Assembly (NCBI RefSeq): GCF_022539315.1
Contig: NC_066326.1
Location: 16,756,601-16,820,600 of the forward strand
DNA from: Serinus canaria
Taxonomy: Eukaryota > Chordata > Aves > Passeriformes > Fringillidae
DNA length: 64,000 nucleotides
Reading direction: 5' to 3'
Of the stretch, positions 12,401 to 20,967 are shown in pieces. Each line of letters starts with the position of its first letter. Within the stretch, counting starts at the first letter, position 1. Both the position numbers and the translations under genes were made by a program. The notes beneath the pieces were generated by a model. It ran no database searches and was not told the origin of the DNA. It worked only from the letters and a program-made list of their open reading frames with translations.

Positions 12401-15263
12401 GAGCAAGATGGCCAAGCTGGGAGAGGAAGGAGTGGGAAGAGGGCAGTTGTTAGATCAGCTCTGCTGTACAGCATAACTTCACCCTCAGCTTTGTCACTGT
12501 CCCCATGACGTAAACTCCCCGTCTGCTCTCAGAGAAAATGAACCACTTGTGCTTGGCAGTTGCACAGCAAGTGTTGGAGCACTTGCAGGCCAGGGGGCCT
12601 TGTGGGACTTTATGACCTCTTGTGGCTCCTTAAGCCCTTTGGGTCCAGTGCACCCTGCAGAACTGTCCTTGCCAACATGTGGAGGAGGAGGCAACGGCTG
12701 CAATGCTCTGGCCAGGATGTTCCTTCCCCAGTTGTTACACTTCAGATTTTTTTCTTTAATCCTTGTAATTAAGTGTTACTGCTGATAGAACCTGTCCTCA
12801 TGCTGTGCTTCTAAAAGCCTTTTTTGTTTGTTTGTTTGTTTGTTTGTTTGATAGATCTCTGAAGCTGGGAAGGACTCCTTGCCTTCTTGGTTGCACTGGA
12901 ATGCAGAGAGCAGCTCCCTGGAAGGGCTGCCCCTTGACACAGACAAGGGTGTCCATTACATCTCGGTGACCACTCTGCAGCCCTTCCCCAATGGGAGCTA
13001 TGTCCCGCAGACCACAAACGTCTTCTCCGTGGAGGTCCACCAGGAGGACCACAACGAGCCTCAGTCGGTGCGTGCGGCCGTCCAGGACACGAGTGACACA
13101 GCACCCTTCGTGTGTGGCTCAGAAGAGCCAGTCACCATCCTGACTGTCATTTTGGATGCTGACCTAACAAAAATGACACCAAAGCAGAGGATTGAACTCT
13201 TAAACAGAATGAGAAGCTTTTCAGAGGTGGAACTTCACAACATGAAGTTGGTTCCTGTTGTAAATAACAGACTCTTTGACATGTCGGCCTTCATGGCTGG
13301 ACCAGGAAATGCAAAGAAGGTGGTGGAAAACGGGGCCTTACTCTCATGGAAACTGGGATGTTCCCTGAGCCAAAACAGCGTCCCCAACATCAGCAAGGTG
13401 GAGGCTCCAGCTAAGGAAGGAACCATGTCTGCCCGCCTTGGCTACCCGGTTGTTGGCTGGCACATTGCTAACAAGAAACCTCACCTCCCAAAGAGGATGC
13501 GGCGGCAGATCAACGCCACCCCTACGCCTTTGACTGCCATCGGGCCGCCCACCACTGCCGCACAAGAGCCACCCACCAGGATTGTCCCCACCCCGACGTC
13601 GCCCGCCATCGCGCCTCCCACAGAGACAATGGCACCCCCTGTCCGGGAGCCCATTCCGCTGCCGAGGAAGCCGACAGTCACCATCAGAACCAGAGGCCCC
13701 ATTGTCCAGACGCCCACGCTGGGGCCAATCCAGCCAACCAGGGTAGCAGAAGGCACGGGCACAGCCTCCGTGCCGATTCGCCCCACCATGCCTGGGTACA
13801 TAGAGCCCACAGCAGTGATCACACCACCCTCAACTACCACCAAGAAACCAAGAGTCTCCACCCTGAAGCCAGCCACACCATCCACGACAGATTCCTCCAC
13901 GGCAATAACACGAAGGCCCACTCGAAGGCCCAAAACGCCCCGTCCAACAAAGCCCCCCAGCACGACCAGGTCGCCCATCTCGAAGCTGACAACGGCCTCT
14001 CCGCCGTCCCGCGTGCGCACCACCGCCAGCGGGCTGCCCCGGCCCTGGGAGCCCAACGAGCCCCCCAAGCTGACCAACCACATCGACAGGGTCGATGCCT
14101 GGGAGGGCACGTACTTCGAGGTTAAGATACCATCAGATACCTTCTATGACAAGGAAGACACCACCACTGACAAGCTGCAACTGACCTTGAAGCTGAAGGA
14201 GCAGCAGATGATCGAGGAGAATTCATGGGTGCAGTTCAACAGCACCAGCCAGCTCATGTATGGCATGCCAGACCACAACCACATTGGGAAGCACGAGTAC
14301 TTCATGTATGCCACTGACAAGGGTGGGCTTTTTGCCGTGGATGCCTTTGAAATCCATGTCCACAAACGCCCACATGGGGACAAGTCTCCGGTGAAGTTCA
14401 AGGCCAGGCTGGAAGGGGACCATAATGCAGTGGTGAATGACATCCATAAGAAGATCATGCTGGTGAAGAAGCTGGCTCTGGCTTTCGGCGACAGGAACAG
14501 CAGCACAATCACAGTGCAGGACATCGCCAAAGGCTCCATCATAGTGGAATGGACCAACAACACACTGCCCCTGGAGCCTTGCCCTCGGGAGCAGATCCGG
14601 ACTTTGAGCAAAAAAATTGCAGATGACTCCGGCAGGCCGAGCCCAGCTTTCTCCAATGTCCTGCAGCCTGAATTCAAGCCTCTGAATGTGTCTGTGGTTG
14701 GTTCCGGCAGCTGCAGGCACATCCAGTTTGTCCCCGTGACCAAGGATGGCAGGGTGATCCCAGAGGCCGCGCCAACGGTGGCAGCAGGCAAAGACCCCGA
14801 GAAGAGCAGCGAGGACGATGTGTACCTGCACACCGTCATCCCTGCCGTGGTGGTGGCCGCCATCCTCCTCGTGGCTGGCATCATTGCCATGATCTGCTAC
14901 CGCAAGAAGAGGAAAGGCAAACTGACCATCGAAGACCAGGCAACCTTCATAAAGAAAGGTGTGCCCATCATCTTCGCCGACGAGCTGGATGACTCCAAGC
15001 CCCCACCGTCCTCCAGCATGCCCCTCATCCTCCAGGAGGAGAAAGCCCCTCTGCCCCCTCCAGAGTACCCCAACCAGAGCATGCCGGAGACCACGCCGCT
15101 CAACCAGGACACCATCGGGGAGTACACTCCGCTGCGGGACGAGGACCCCAACGCGCCGCCCTACCAGCCTCCCCCCCCCTTCACTGCACCCATGGAGGGG
15201 AAAGGCTCCCGCCCGAAGAACATGACCCCGTACAGGTCCCCACCGCCCTACGTGCCCCCTTAA
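473..15263 (+). CDS. DAG1: Dystroglycan (DAG1), two coding exons
   Basis: Dystroglycan links extracellular laminin, agrin and neurexin to dystrophin at the plasma membrane. Coding exons are 473-754 (94 codons, donor CAG|GTGAGA) and 12855-15263 (phase 0, acceptor TAG), giving 896 residues against 895 in human. The ATG at 473 is the first in frame and opens a signal peptide that ends before the conserved WPSEP motif. Visible in order: the N-terminal domain; a furin site RMRR at residues 308-311; a Thr/Pro-rich mucin region to about residue 480; cadherin-like and SEA-like domains with the alpha/beta autocleavage pair Gly654-Ser655 (codons 14532-14537); a transmembrane helix at about 752-775; a basic RKKRKGK stop-transfer; and a Pro-rich tail ending in PPPYVPP, where PPPY (890-893) is the dystrophin/utrophin WW-domain ligand. 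Near-identity of the cytoplasmic tail to human makes the call secure. The 5' non-coding exon lies upstream of the window. An oddity is an Asn-Ala-Thr sequon at residue 314. Confidence 0.98.
3950..4350 (-). mobile_element. Highly degraded CR1-type LINE remnant (reverse-transcriptase 3' part)
   Basis: Read on the minus strand near 4103-4135, translation gives a string resembling the CR1 reverse-transcriptase segment L-V-R-P-H-L-E-Y-C-V (here [10 protein letters not shown]). The flanking plus-strand sequence follows the usual antisense CR1 order, with words such as ATTCCAGATGA, TATATCCTAGAATC and TGAAATATCCAGGTCT. There are many indels and no open frame. The boundaries are approximate. An alternative is a related L3/CR1-like ancient LINE. 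Confidence 0.55.
4959..5054 (-). mobile_element. CR1 LINE 3'-end fragment
   Basis: The sequence opens CATAGAATCACTGAG and continues through GGTTGGAAAATACC, CCAGCCCAACC and ACCCAGCACTGCCAAG to CCACTAAAC. This is the antisense order of the conserved 3' end of avian CR1 retroposons, which sense-read ends in ATTCTATG repeats. It is about 95 bp and truncated, as is normal for CR1, with roughly 10-20% divergence by eye. It is a non-coding fossil. Confidence 0.85.
5673..5819. promoter_or_regulatory. Candidate intronic enhancer: GATA x3 plus AP-1/NF-E2 site
   Basis: GATAAG occurs at 5673-5678 and 5686-5691 and its complement CTTATC at 5716-5721, all within 50 bp. The AP-1/NF-E2/MARE core TGACTCAG lies at 5812-5819. 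Paired GATA sites with an NF-E2-like site are typical of haematopoietic enhancers. The motifs are visible directly; enhancer function is inferred. Confidence 0.4.
7651..7735 (-). mobile_element. CR1-family 3'-end fragment (diverged subfamily)
   Basis: ATGGAATCACAGGATATTCT, then GAGTTGGAAGGGACCCAC, ACCATCAAGTCCAAGCCCTG and the following GGCCCAACACAG match the antisense tail of a common avian CR1 subfamily, whose consensus contains GTTGGAAGGGACC and CGAGTCCAA. About 85 bp is recognisable. It overlaps a long minus-strand open frame that I reject as a gene. Confidence 0.75.
12822..12850 (+). repeat. (TTTG)n microsatellite forming the DAG1 exon acceptor tract
   Basis: About seven uninterrupted TTTG units end four bases before the exon, which begins after ATAG at 12854. 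The repeat supplies the whole pyrimidine-rich tract of the acceptor for the exon that encodes 90% of dystroglycan. Confidence 0.95.
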
Positions 15264-16430
15264 CAAACAGGAGGCTCTCGGGGGAGAAGGGGCCTCCAGC
15301 TCCCCACCGGTGCTGTCTGTGGGCCGGCAGCCCCCTCACCAGCCGGGAACACGAAAGCCCAGCCTGCTCCCCAGCAGGCTCTCCCCGGCTGCGCCCGCCG
15401 CACCGGAGCGCTCGCGGGACTCGGGGGGACACTTGTTTTATTTTTGCCTAACAAGCTTTGGTTTTATTTTATTCATAGAAAAAAATTCTCGGCTCAAAGA
15501 CGCCTTCCCGGCGGCTGGGCTTCGGCCGGGGCCGGGCGGTGGGCAGGGAGGGGGGTCGGGACGGGTCGGGCCGGGTCGGGAGGAGCAGGCAGCACTGGGG
15601 TAGCACTCTGGGTCTCCGCTGTTTGCCTTTAACACTAACTGTACTGTTTTTTCTATTCACGTGTGTCTAGCTACAGGACGTAACATGAAAGGTAGCCTAA
15701 AAATAATTAAATTCAAGGGACTTTCTGAAGTCGATGGTTTAAGTTTTTACATTTAATCTGCTGTTTACCTAAACTGGGATGTGTAGTTTTTGGGGAGGGG
15801 GAGGGCAGTGCTGTGCTGCAGGCGAGCTCCACGGGCTGGTCAGCGGGGCCAGCCAGCCTCCTCCTCCTCCTCTTGGGGTGGATCAGCTTCTTGGTTTGGG
15901 GTTTGATTCTTTTATCATTTTTATTTTAATTTTAATCAAAGAAGTCCTATCTTTCTCACGCATCATAAAATAGTCATGAGCTGGGTCAGCCTGGCCTGGG
16001 GTGCCCATGGCTGAGCAGGGGGTGCATCACTGTGCCGGGGAATGCTCGCAGAAGGATGAGCTGAGCCCCGTGCCACGACGAACTTCTCTGCTTCCCAGCG
16101 AGCTCCAGGGTTGGGGGGGTCGATTTAAAGCAAAACCCCCTTCCCGTGGGGTGTTTTGGTGAGAGTAGGGTGTGTTCTCTGTCCCGGCTGCTCCTTGGGA
16201 CTGTGCAAGAATGGCCCCGCTGGCCTCACGCTGGCACTCCAGCCTGGACACTGTTGGAAAAGCTAAAAAAGTTTAAAAAAAAAAATAAAAAGAAAAAGAA
16301 AAGAAAAAAAAGAGCGCCAGGAATAGTTAATAGTTTAAAAAAAAATCGGTGAACTCTCAAATCTAATTTTTTACTAAATTTTTGATACAGACTCCGATTG
16401 TTTTATTAAAAAAAAAAGACTTAAAAACCG
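15264..16430 (+). other. DAG1: DAG1 3'UTR and probable transcript end
   Basis: Non-coding sequence follows the TAA at 15261-15263. It has a G-rich segment near 15520-15590, an A-rich tract at 16262-16318 containing AATAAA, and ATTAAA at 16405-16410. The last is my preferred poly(A) signal, because it sits just before composition switches to the NICN1 CpG island. An earlier ATTAAA near 15706 could give a shorter 3'UTR. The choice is inference. Confidence 0.5.
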
Positions 16431-16449
16431 GTGTGCGGCTGCCAGCAGT

Positions 16450-16958
16450 TTGTACGGGCTCAGCCCCCTCGGGCCGGCCCCGGGGGACCCGCCACGGTAC
16501 CGGTACCGTCCCCATCCCCTCTGCTCCGAGCCCAGGCATCCCCAGCCGCGATTTGCTTGTGTGCGCCCCAGGTGGAGGGCTGACTCCGCACACCGGGGCC
16601 GGACCCGCTGCTTCACTCCGGGACGGTGCTGCCCGGGCACCGGGGTGGCCCCGGGAGGGCAGGGGGTGGGGGTGGGGTGGGGCGGTGCTCAACCCCCAGT
16701 TCCGGTCTCGGCGCCGCGGGGCCGAGAAGAAAATAAACCCGGGCGGGGATGCCGGTGCCGGGCCGGCGGAGGCGCTGGGGCGGCCCCGGTGCGGGGGATG
16801 CCCGGAGCCAGCGCGGCCCCGCCCTCGCTCCCGCTGCCATCGCGGCGGGGCCGCCCCGGGGCGGAGGCGGGGCGGGGGCGCCCCCTGCTGGCGGCTGCGG
16901 GCGGTGACGCCACCGCCCGGCCGGCCCCGCCCCGGAGCGGCGGCCGCGCGGCGCCGCC
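16450..16958 (+). promoter_or_regulatory. NICN1 CpG-island promoter
   Basis: This is a dense CpG, GC-box-rich stretch running into the NICN1 start, with repeated GGGGCGG and CCCCGCCC words near 16850-16935. No TATA box is visible. The AATAAA at about 16732 lies inside the island and is unlikely to serve DAG1. Confidence 0.6.
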
Positions 16959-19900
16959 ATGTCGGGAGCGGCGGGGCCGGGTCCGCCCGCCGGGCCTGGC
17001 CGCTCCCCGCTGCCCTGCGCCCCCCGCCCCGCCGCCCCCCTCCAGCTGGCCGGGGGGGCCGAGCCCGTACGGCCCGGCGTCGCCGTCATCGACCTCCGCT
17101 TCCCCCGCGGTGCTGCTGCCGACGTGAGTGCGGCCGCGCCCGCCGCGGTACCGGCGGGGGGGTCCCGGGGTGGTCCCGAGGAGTCACGGGCGGATGACAG
17201 GGGCGGTACCGGCGGGGGTTGTGCTGGGGTGGTCCCGGAGGAAGACAGGGGCCGGGGACGGTGCAGGGCCGGGTGTGGTGTCGGTGTCGGGGCAGGACGG
17301 GGGATGCCGGTGCCAGTATGGGGGGAATCCGGGGGCGGTCCCAGGGCAGAAGGGATGCCGTGGGAGGTATGGGGATGATTTGAGGGGCGATCCCGGGCGG
17401 AGGGGATACCGGTAACGGGTGGATGCCGGTACTGGGGTATCTCCCTTACCGATGCTGGGCGGGATGCTGGGGATGCAGTGCCCGTCCCAGTAGAGTGGGG
17501 GATGCCGGGGGATGCCCGTGCGGGTCCCGATATGGAGCTGTGCTGGTGCGGGTACGGGGGCGTGCCGATCCCGCTGAGGGAGGGGGATTGCCGGTGCCCG
17601 TCCCCAGTACTGGGGGGAGGATGTTGGGGTCGGTATCGGTGGGGTGATGCCGGTGTCGGTATCGAGGGGGGGACGGGGATGGCGGTGCAAGTATGGAGGG
17701 ATGCTGTTGTGGGACTGAGGTCGCCGGTCCCGCAGGTGCAGGAGATCGTGTTCAGGAACTTCTACACGGCGTTCCTGAGCGTGCGGGTGCAGCGGCCCGG
17801 CCCCGGCGGCTCCCGGCGCTGGATGACCTGCCTGCGGGACCTGTGCCTGATGCCTTGCCCACACACCGAGGAGGGCTCCCAGGACTACTTCTGCCTCCAC
17901 CGGCACCAGGTCGGCATGTCCGGATGGGTCTGGCATCTCCCCCCGCTGGGGCTCACCCCTCTTTGCCCACACCCCAGGATGGCTCCTGCTCCAGGGGTCT
18001 GGTGCCCATGTCCCACTGACCCCCCATGGCTGCAAGAGTCCCTGTGTCCCACTCAGCCCAGCCAGCCCTCACGGGATGATGCTTCCCTCGGGCTTCTTCC
18101 ATCTGGGGTGGATTGGGGGTTTTGGGAGGATACCCCAAAAGCTGCCCGCAGTCAGTGCCAGCCCCTGTGGTTACACTCCCTGGCCCTTGCCCTGCAGATG
18201 CTGTGTGATGTGGACCAGGTGACAGCAATGCGGTTCATCCTGCGACAGCCCTCCCCAGTTTGGCTCCACTTCACCATCGAAGACCTGCAGATTTTCCCCC
18301 CTGGACAGAAGGTGAGCAGGTGCCAGAGCTACCCCACTGCCAGGCACAGGCAGGGGGCCTGGACAAGCCACTGTCCTGCTCTATACCTGCATTTCCTCCT
18401 ACAGCTCTGGGGAACATACACAGGGATGTGGCTCCAAGTCCTTGTCCTTTGCTGGGGCACTTGGGATCCACTTGTGCTTCAGTGGTGCTGGGGAAGGGAC
18501 TGCTCCGACAGCCACTCAAAACACAGAATTCCCTACAAAATTCTCTTTAAGGATAGTAAAGGGACACTTCCAAAGCAGTATCACTAGGGGTAGGCTCTAA
18601 GCCCCAGCATGCTGCCCGGTGTAAAGGACGGAGATAGGGTTGGGAACACCCTGTGTGACCCTCTGGATCTGTTTCAGAGTCCTCAGAAGGATTTTCCCTC
18701 CTGGCTCTCCCAGCTGACCCCTCCGGAGCAACCAGCCAGCCTGCATGGGGTGAGTAATCACTGCTGAGGTCCTGGGGGAAGGAGGGGCTTCTGTGGGGTG
18801 CCAGCCATGAGCATCCATCAGGAAGCTGCCAGGCCCATGCCTGCCTTGTTGGCTCCAGGCTTTCACCAGGAATAGCTTTGGAGCCCTGAAATAACCCGCC
18901 TTGTGCTGGAAGTAGTTTGCAGTACTAAGAAAAATATCTCCATGGGGATGTGCTATTTGAGGTGACATTTAAGTCTATTTGCCCTCTAGTCTGGGGACAG
19001 GAACGTCACCAAGGGAGAAGTGGGTGCACAGTGCCACTCAGCAGACAGGGGGGATGCAATGGGATGGGACAGGAACAAGAACATCCCGTGGGAGCAGTGG
19101 GTGCACAGCATGGTGCAGCGGCAGGTGGGATGTGTGGGAACAGGGACAGGGACATCACTGCGGGAGCAGTGGGTGCACAGCATCGTTTGGGGTGGGTGGT
19201 ACTTGTGGGGACAGGTCTGGTTCCCAGTACTTTGCAGAGGGTGTGCTCTGGGGAACACGTTGCCCAGCCAGGACAGCATGTGGGCAGAGAGGCATCACAA
19301 CCACAGCACGTGTTTACAGATTGCCAGCCACATCTGCCTGGCAGATGGTGGCCTTTGGTGGGCAAAGTCTGGGCAGAGCAGAGCCAGGATGGGAGCTGGC
19401 TCACCCATGGGAACCTGCTGAATCAACTGGAGGTGCTGCCTGCAGGAGGGTGGCACACAGCCCACACCTGCCGGGGCAGTTCTTCTCCTGGGCTTCCATG
19501 CTGCAGTGCTCACACTGCACCAGCAATGAGGCTGCTGTTCCCAATCCTTGCCCAGCTGTGTGACAGTTTGGGGAGGGCATCCCAATCCCTTGTTGATTGC
19601 TTGGATCACGTTCCCTGTGGCAAGGAGTATCTGGGGCAGATGCCAGCAGTTGCCCTGAGATTGGCTCTTCCCAACATCACCACAAGGCACCCCTCAGCCC
19701 CGTGCTACAGAGCTGTGCCCCTATGAGAGTTGTGCCCCAGCCAGGAGAGCTGCTGCTGAGCCCACACGTCCCACCTGGCTAAAGGTCCCTGCAGTGAACC
19801 AGCCTGTGTGCCCAGGATTCTGCACCCAAGCCCAGGGAGTGTCACAAAGTGAGGCTGTTGGGAAACTCTGGACTGCGTGATTAGGTTTTTAATAATTAGC

Positions 19901-20486
19901 CAGCAATCAGTTTTCTGTCCTCATCCTGGCCACCTGCCAGCAGAGGTGGGCTGTGTTGGCACCGCAACACCCAGAGATCAGGGTCACTCACCCATGTCCC
20001 CAGTGGTTTGTTTTCCTAGAGAGGGGCCCTGCTCACCTCGTGTTGGGAAACCATCAGCAGGTCAGGAATGTGGGCACCATCACGTGCCTGGCTCCCTGGG
20101 AGGCAGAGCCATCCAGCCGCACCACTGCCCAAACCCAGGATCATCCAGCCCATCTGGGCCATTCCTGCTCCACAGCATTGTGCCCACTTCTTTCCAGGAG
20201 CTCCCTGATCCAGAGAAGGTGTCAACAGAGGTCCAGCAAATGTGGGTGCTGACAGAGGTCATCCGGGCTCGCCAGGCAGCTGCCCGCATCGGGCGCTTCG
20301 ACGTGAGTCCCACCACCCTGCTGACAGGGACCCTGGCCTTGCCACATGGCTCGGGAGCCCTCCCAGAGGGGCTGCTCCCAGCAGGATGGGGCTGGAGCAT
20401 CCCAGCAGTGCTGTGCAGACAGTGACAGTCGCTCTCTTCCCCAGGTGGATGGCTGCTATGATATCAACCTGCTTTCCTACACCTGA
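16959..20486 (+). CDS. NICN1: Nicolin-1 (NICN1), six exons
   Basis: Nicolin-1 is the PGs4 subunit reported in the neuronal tubulin polyglutamylase complex; it has no known catalytic motif. Exons are 16959-17123, 17736-17909, 18198-18311, 18678-18749, 20198-20302 and 20445-20486, all phase 0, encoding 223 residues (human 213). The start ATG lies in a GCCGCC Kozak context. Family signatures are FRNFYTAFLSVRVQ and TCLRDLCLMPCPHTEEGSQ in exon 2, RFILRQPSPVWLHFTIEDLQ in exon 3, EVQQMW and ARIGRFD in exon 5, and the invariant end VDGCYDINLLSYT. The N-terminal 40 residues are Ala/Pro/Gly-rich and poorly conserved. Exon 2 uses a weak donor, CAG|GTCGGC. No canonical poly(A) signal is visible before AMT, so read-through is possible. 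The assignment rests on alignment along the whole protein. Confidence 0.95.
17140..17720. repeat. GC-rich degenerate minisatellite in NICN1 intron 1
   Basis: Almost the entire 612 bp intron is built from irregular copies of a GGGGGATGCCGGTGCCGGTA-like word, with recurring GGTACCGG, GATGCCGGT and GGTATGGGG. Units vary in length, so the period is not fixed. Nothing else is visible in the intron. Confidence 0.7.
18750..20197 (+). other. NICN1 intron 4 (1.45 kb)
   Basis: Non-coding sequence between donor GGG|GTGAGT and acceptor TTTCCAG. Apart from the tandem repeat at 18994-19215 I see no element or exon. Confidence 0.8.
18994..19215. repeat. About 70-bp tandem repeat, three copies
   Basis: Three successive units each start GGGACAGGAAC or GGGACAGGGAC and contain GGGAGCAGTGGGTGCACAG (first copy GGGAGAAGTGGGTGCACAG). 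Unit starts near 18998, 19069 and 19142 give a period of about 70 bp. A fourth partial unit begins near 19208. Confidence 0.75.
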
Positions 20487-20967
20487 GCCCACTGGTGCTG
20501 GTGCCAGCTGGGGAGAAGTGCCCCTTCCATGCTCCCGGGGCCTGAGTGGACTCCTGCATTCCCGCTTCGGCCATTGACCCCGCGGGGATCCCAAACCCTC
20601 CCTGTGCCCTATCCCTGACTCCCTCTGCTCTGCCCAGCAGCGAGGGGCAGCGCTGCCGCTCCAGAGACCCCTGGGAACCTCTCCTGGGCACGTCCCGTGG
20701 GCAGAGCCCGGACACTGCAAGGGGGCGCGTGGGGACCGAGGGGTGCGGGGGTGCTGGAGGGGTAACCACTAAAAGCTGCTACGTTGGCCCTGCCTGTCCC
20801 CGCCTGTCTCTGAGGGATGGGGGTGGCCGTGCCGGCGGCCCCGGGGAGGCGGTGCCGAGGGCGGGCCGGGCCGGGGGCGGGGGCCGGGGCCAGGGCCGGG
20901 CGGACTCCATGTCCCAGGCGCCCCGGGGCCGGTCCGAGCCGTGCCGGGAGGGAGGAGGAAGAGGAAG
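20487..20967 (+). promoter_or_regulatory. NICN1 3' flank / AMT CpG-rich promoter
   Basis: A 481 bp gap separates the NICN1 stop from the AMT ATG. CpG density rises from about 20700. By eye I find neither AATAAA nor ATTAAA on the plus strand; the nearest variant is ACTAAA near 20769. GC boxes occur at about 20850-20905. Confidence 0.5.

Larger units (their letters stand above)
755..12854 (+). other. DAG1: DAG1 intron between the two coding exons (12.1 kb)
   Basis: This is non-coding sequence between donor 755 (GTGAGA) and acceptor 12854 (TAG). No exon with conserved protein similarity is visible. It contains degraded CR1 remnants at about 3950-4350, 4959-5054 and 7651-7735, a GATA/AP-1 motif cluster at 5673-5819, a short (CTCAG)n run near 8388-8406, several 9-10 base T runs, and a TTTG tetranucleotide run that forms the acceptor's pyrimidine tract. 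Long open frames on both strands here lack recognisable protein features. Confidence 0.85.

Noticed and set aside
13481..14110. 209-codon Val/Gly-rich frame antisense to the DAG1 mucin region
   Set aside because: It is the complement of Thr/Pro codons and therefore a composition artefact.
14223..15266. 347-codon frame antisense to the DAG1 exon
   Set aside because: It mirrors a highly conserved coding exon. Conservation of DAG1 codons and GC-rich third positions produce long antisense frames.
16689..17197. Long overlapping frames in three phases around NICN1 exon 1
   Set aside because: Only the frame from 16959 joins in phase to exon 2 and gives the conserved VAVIDLRFPRGAAAD segment.
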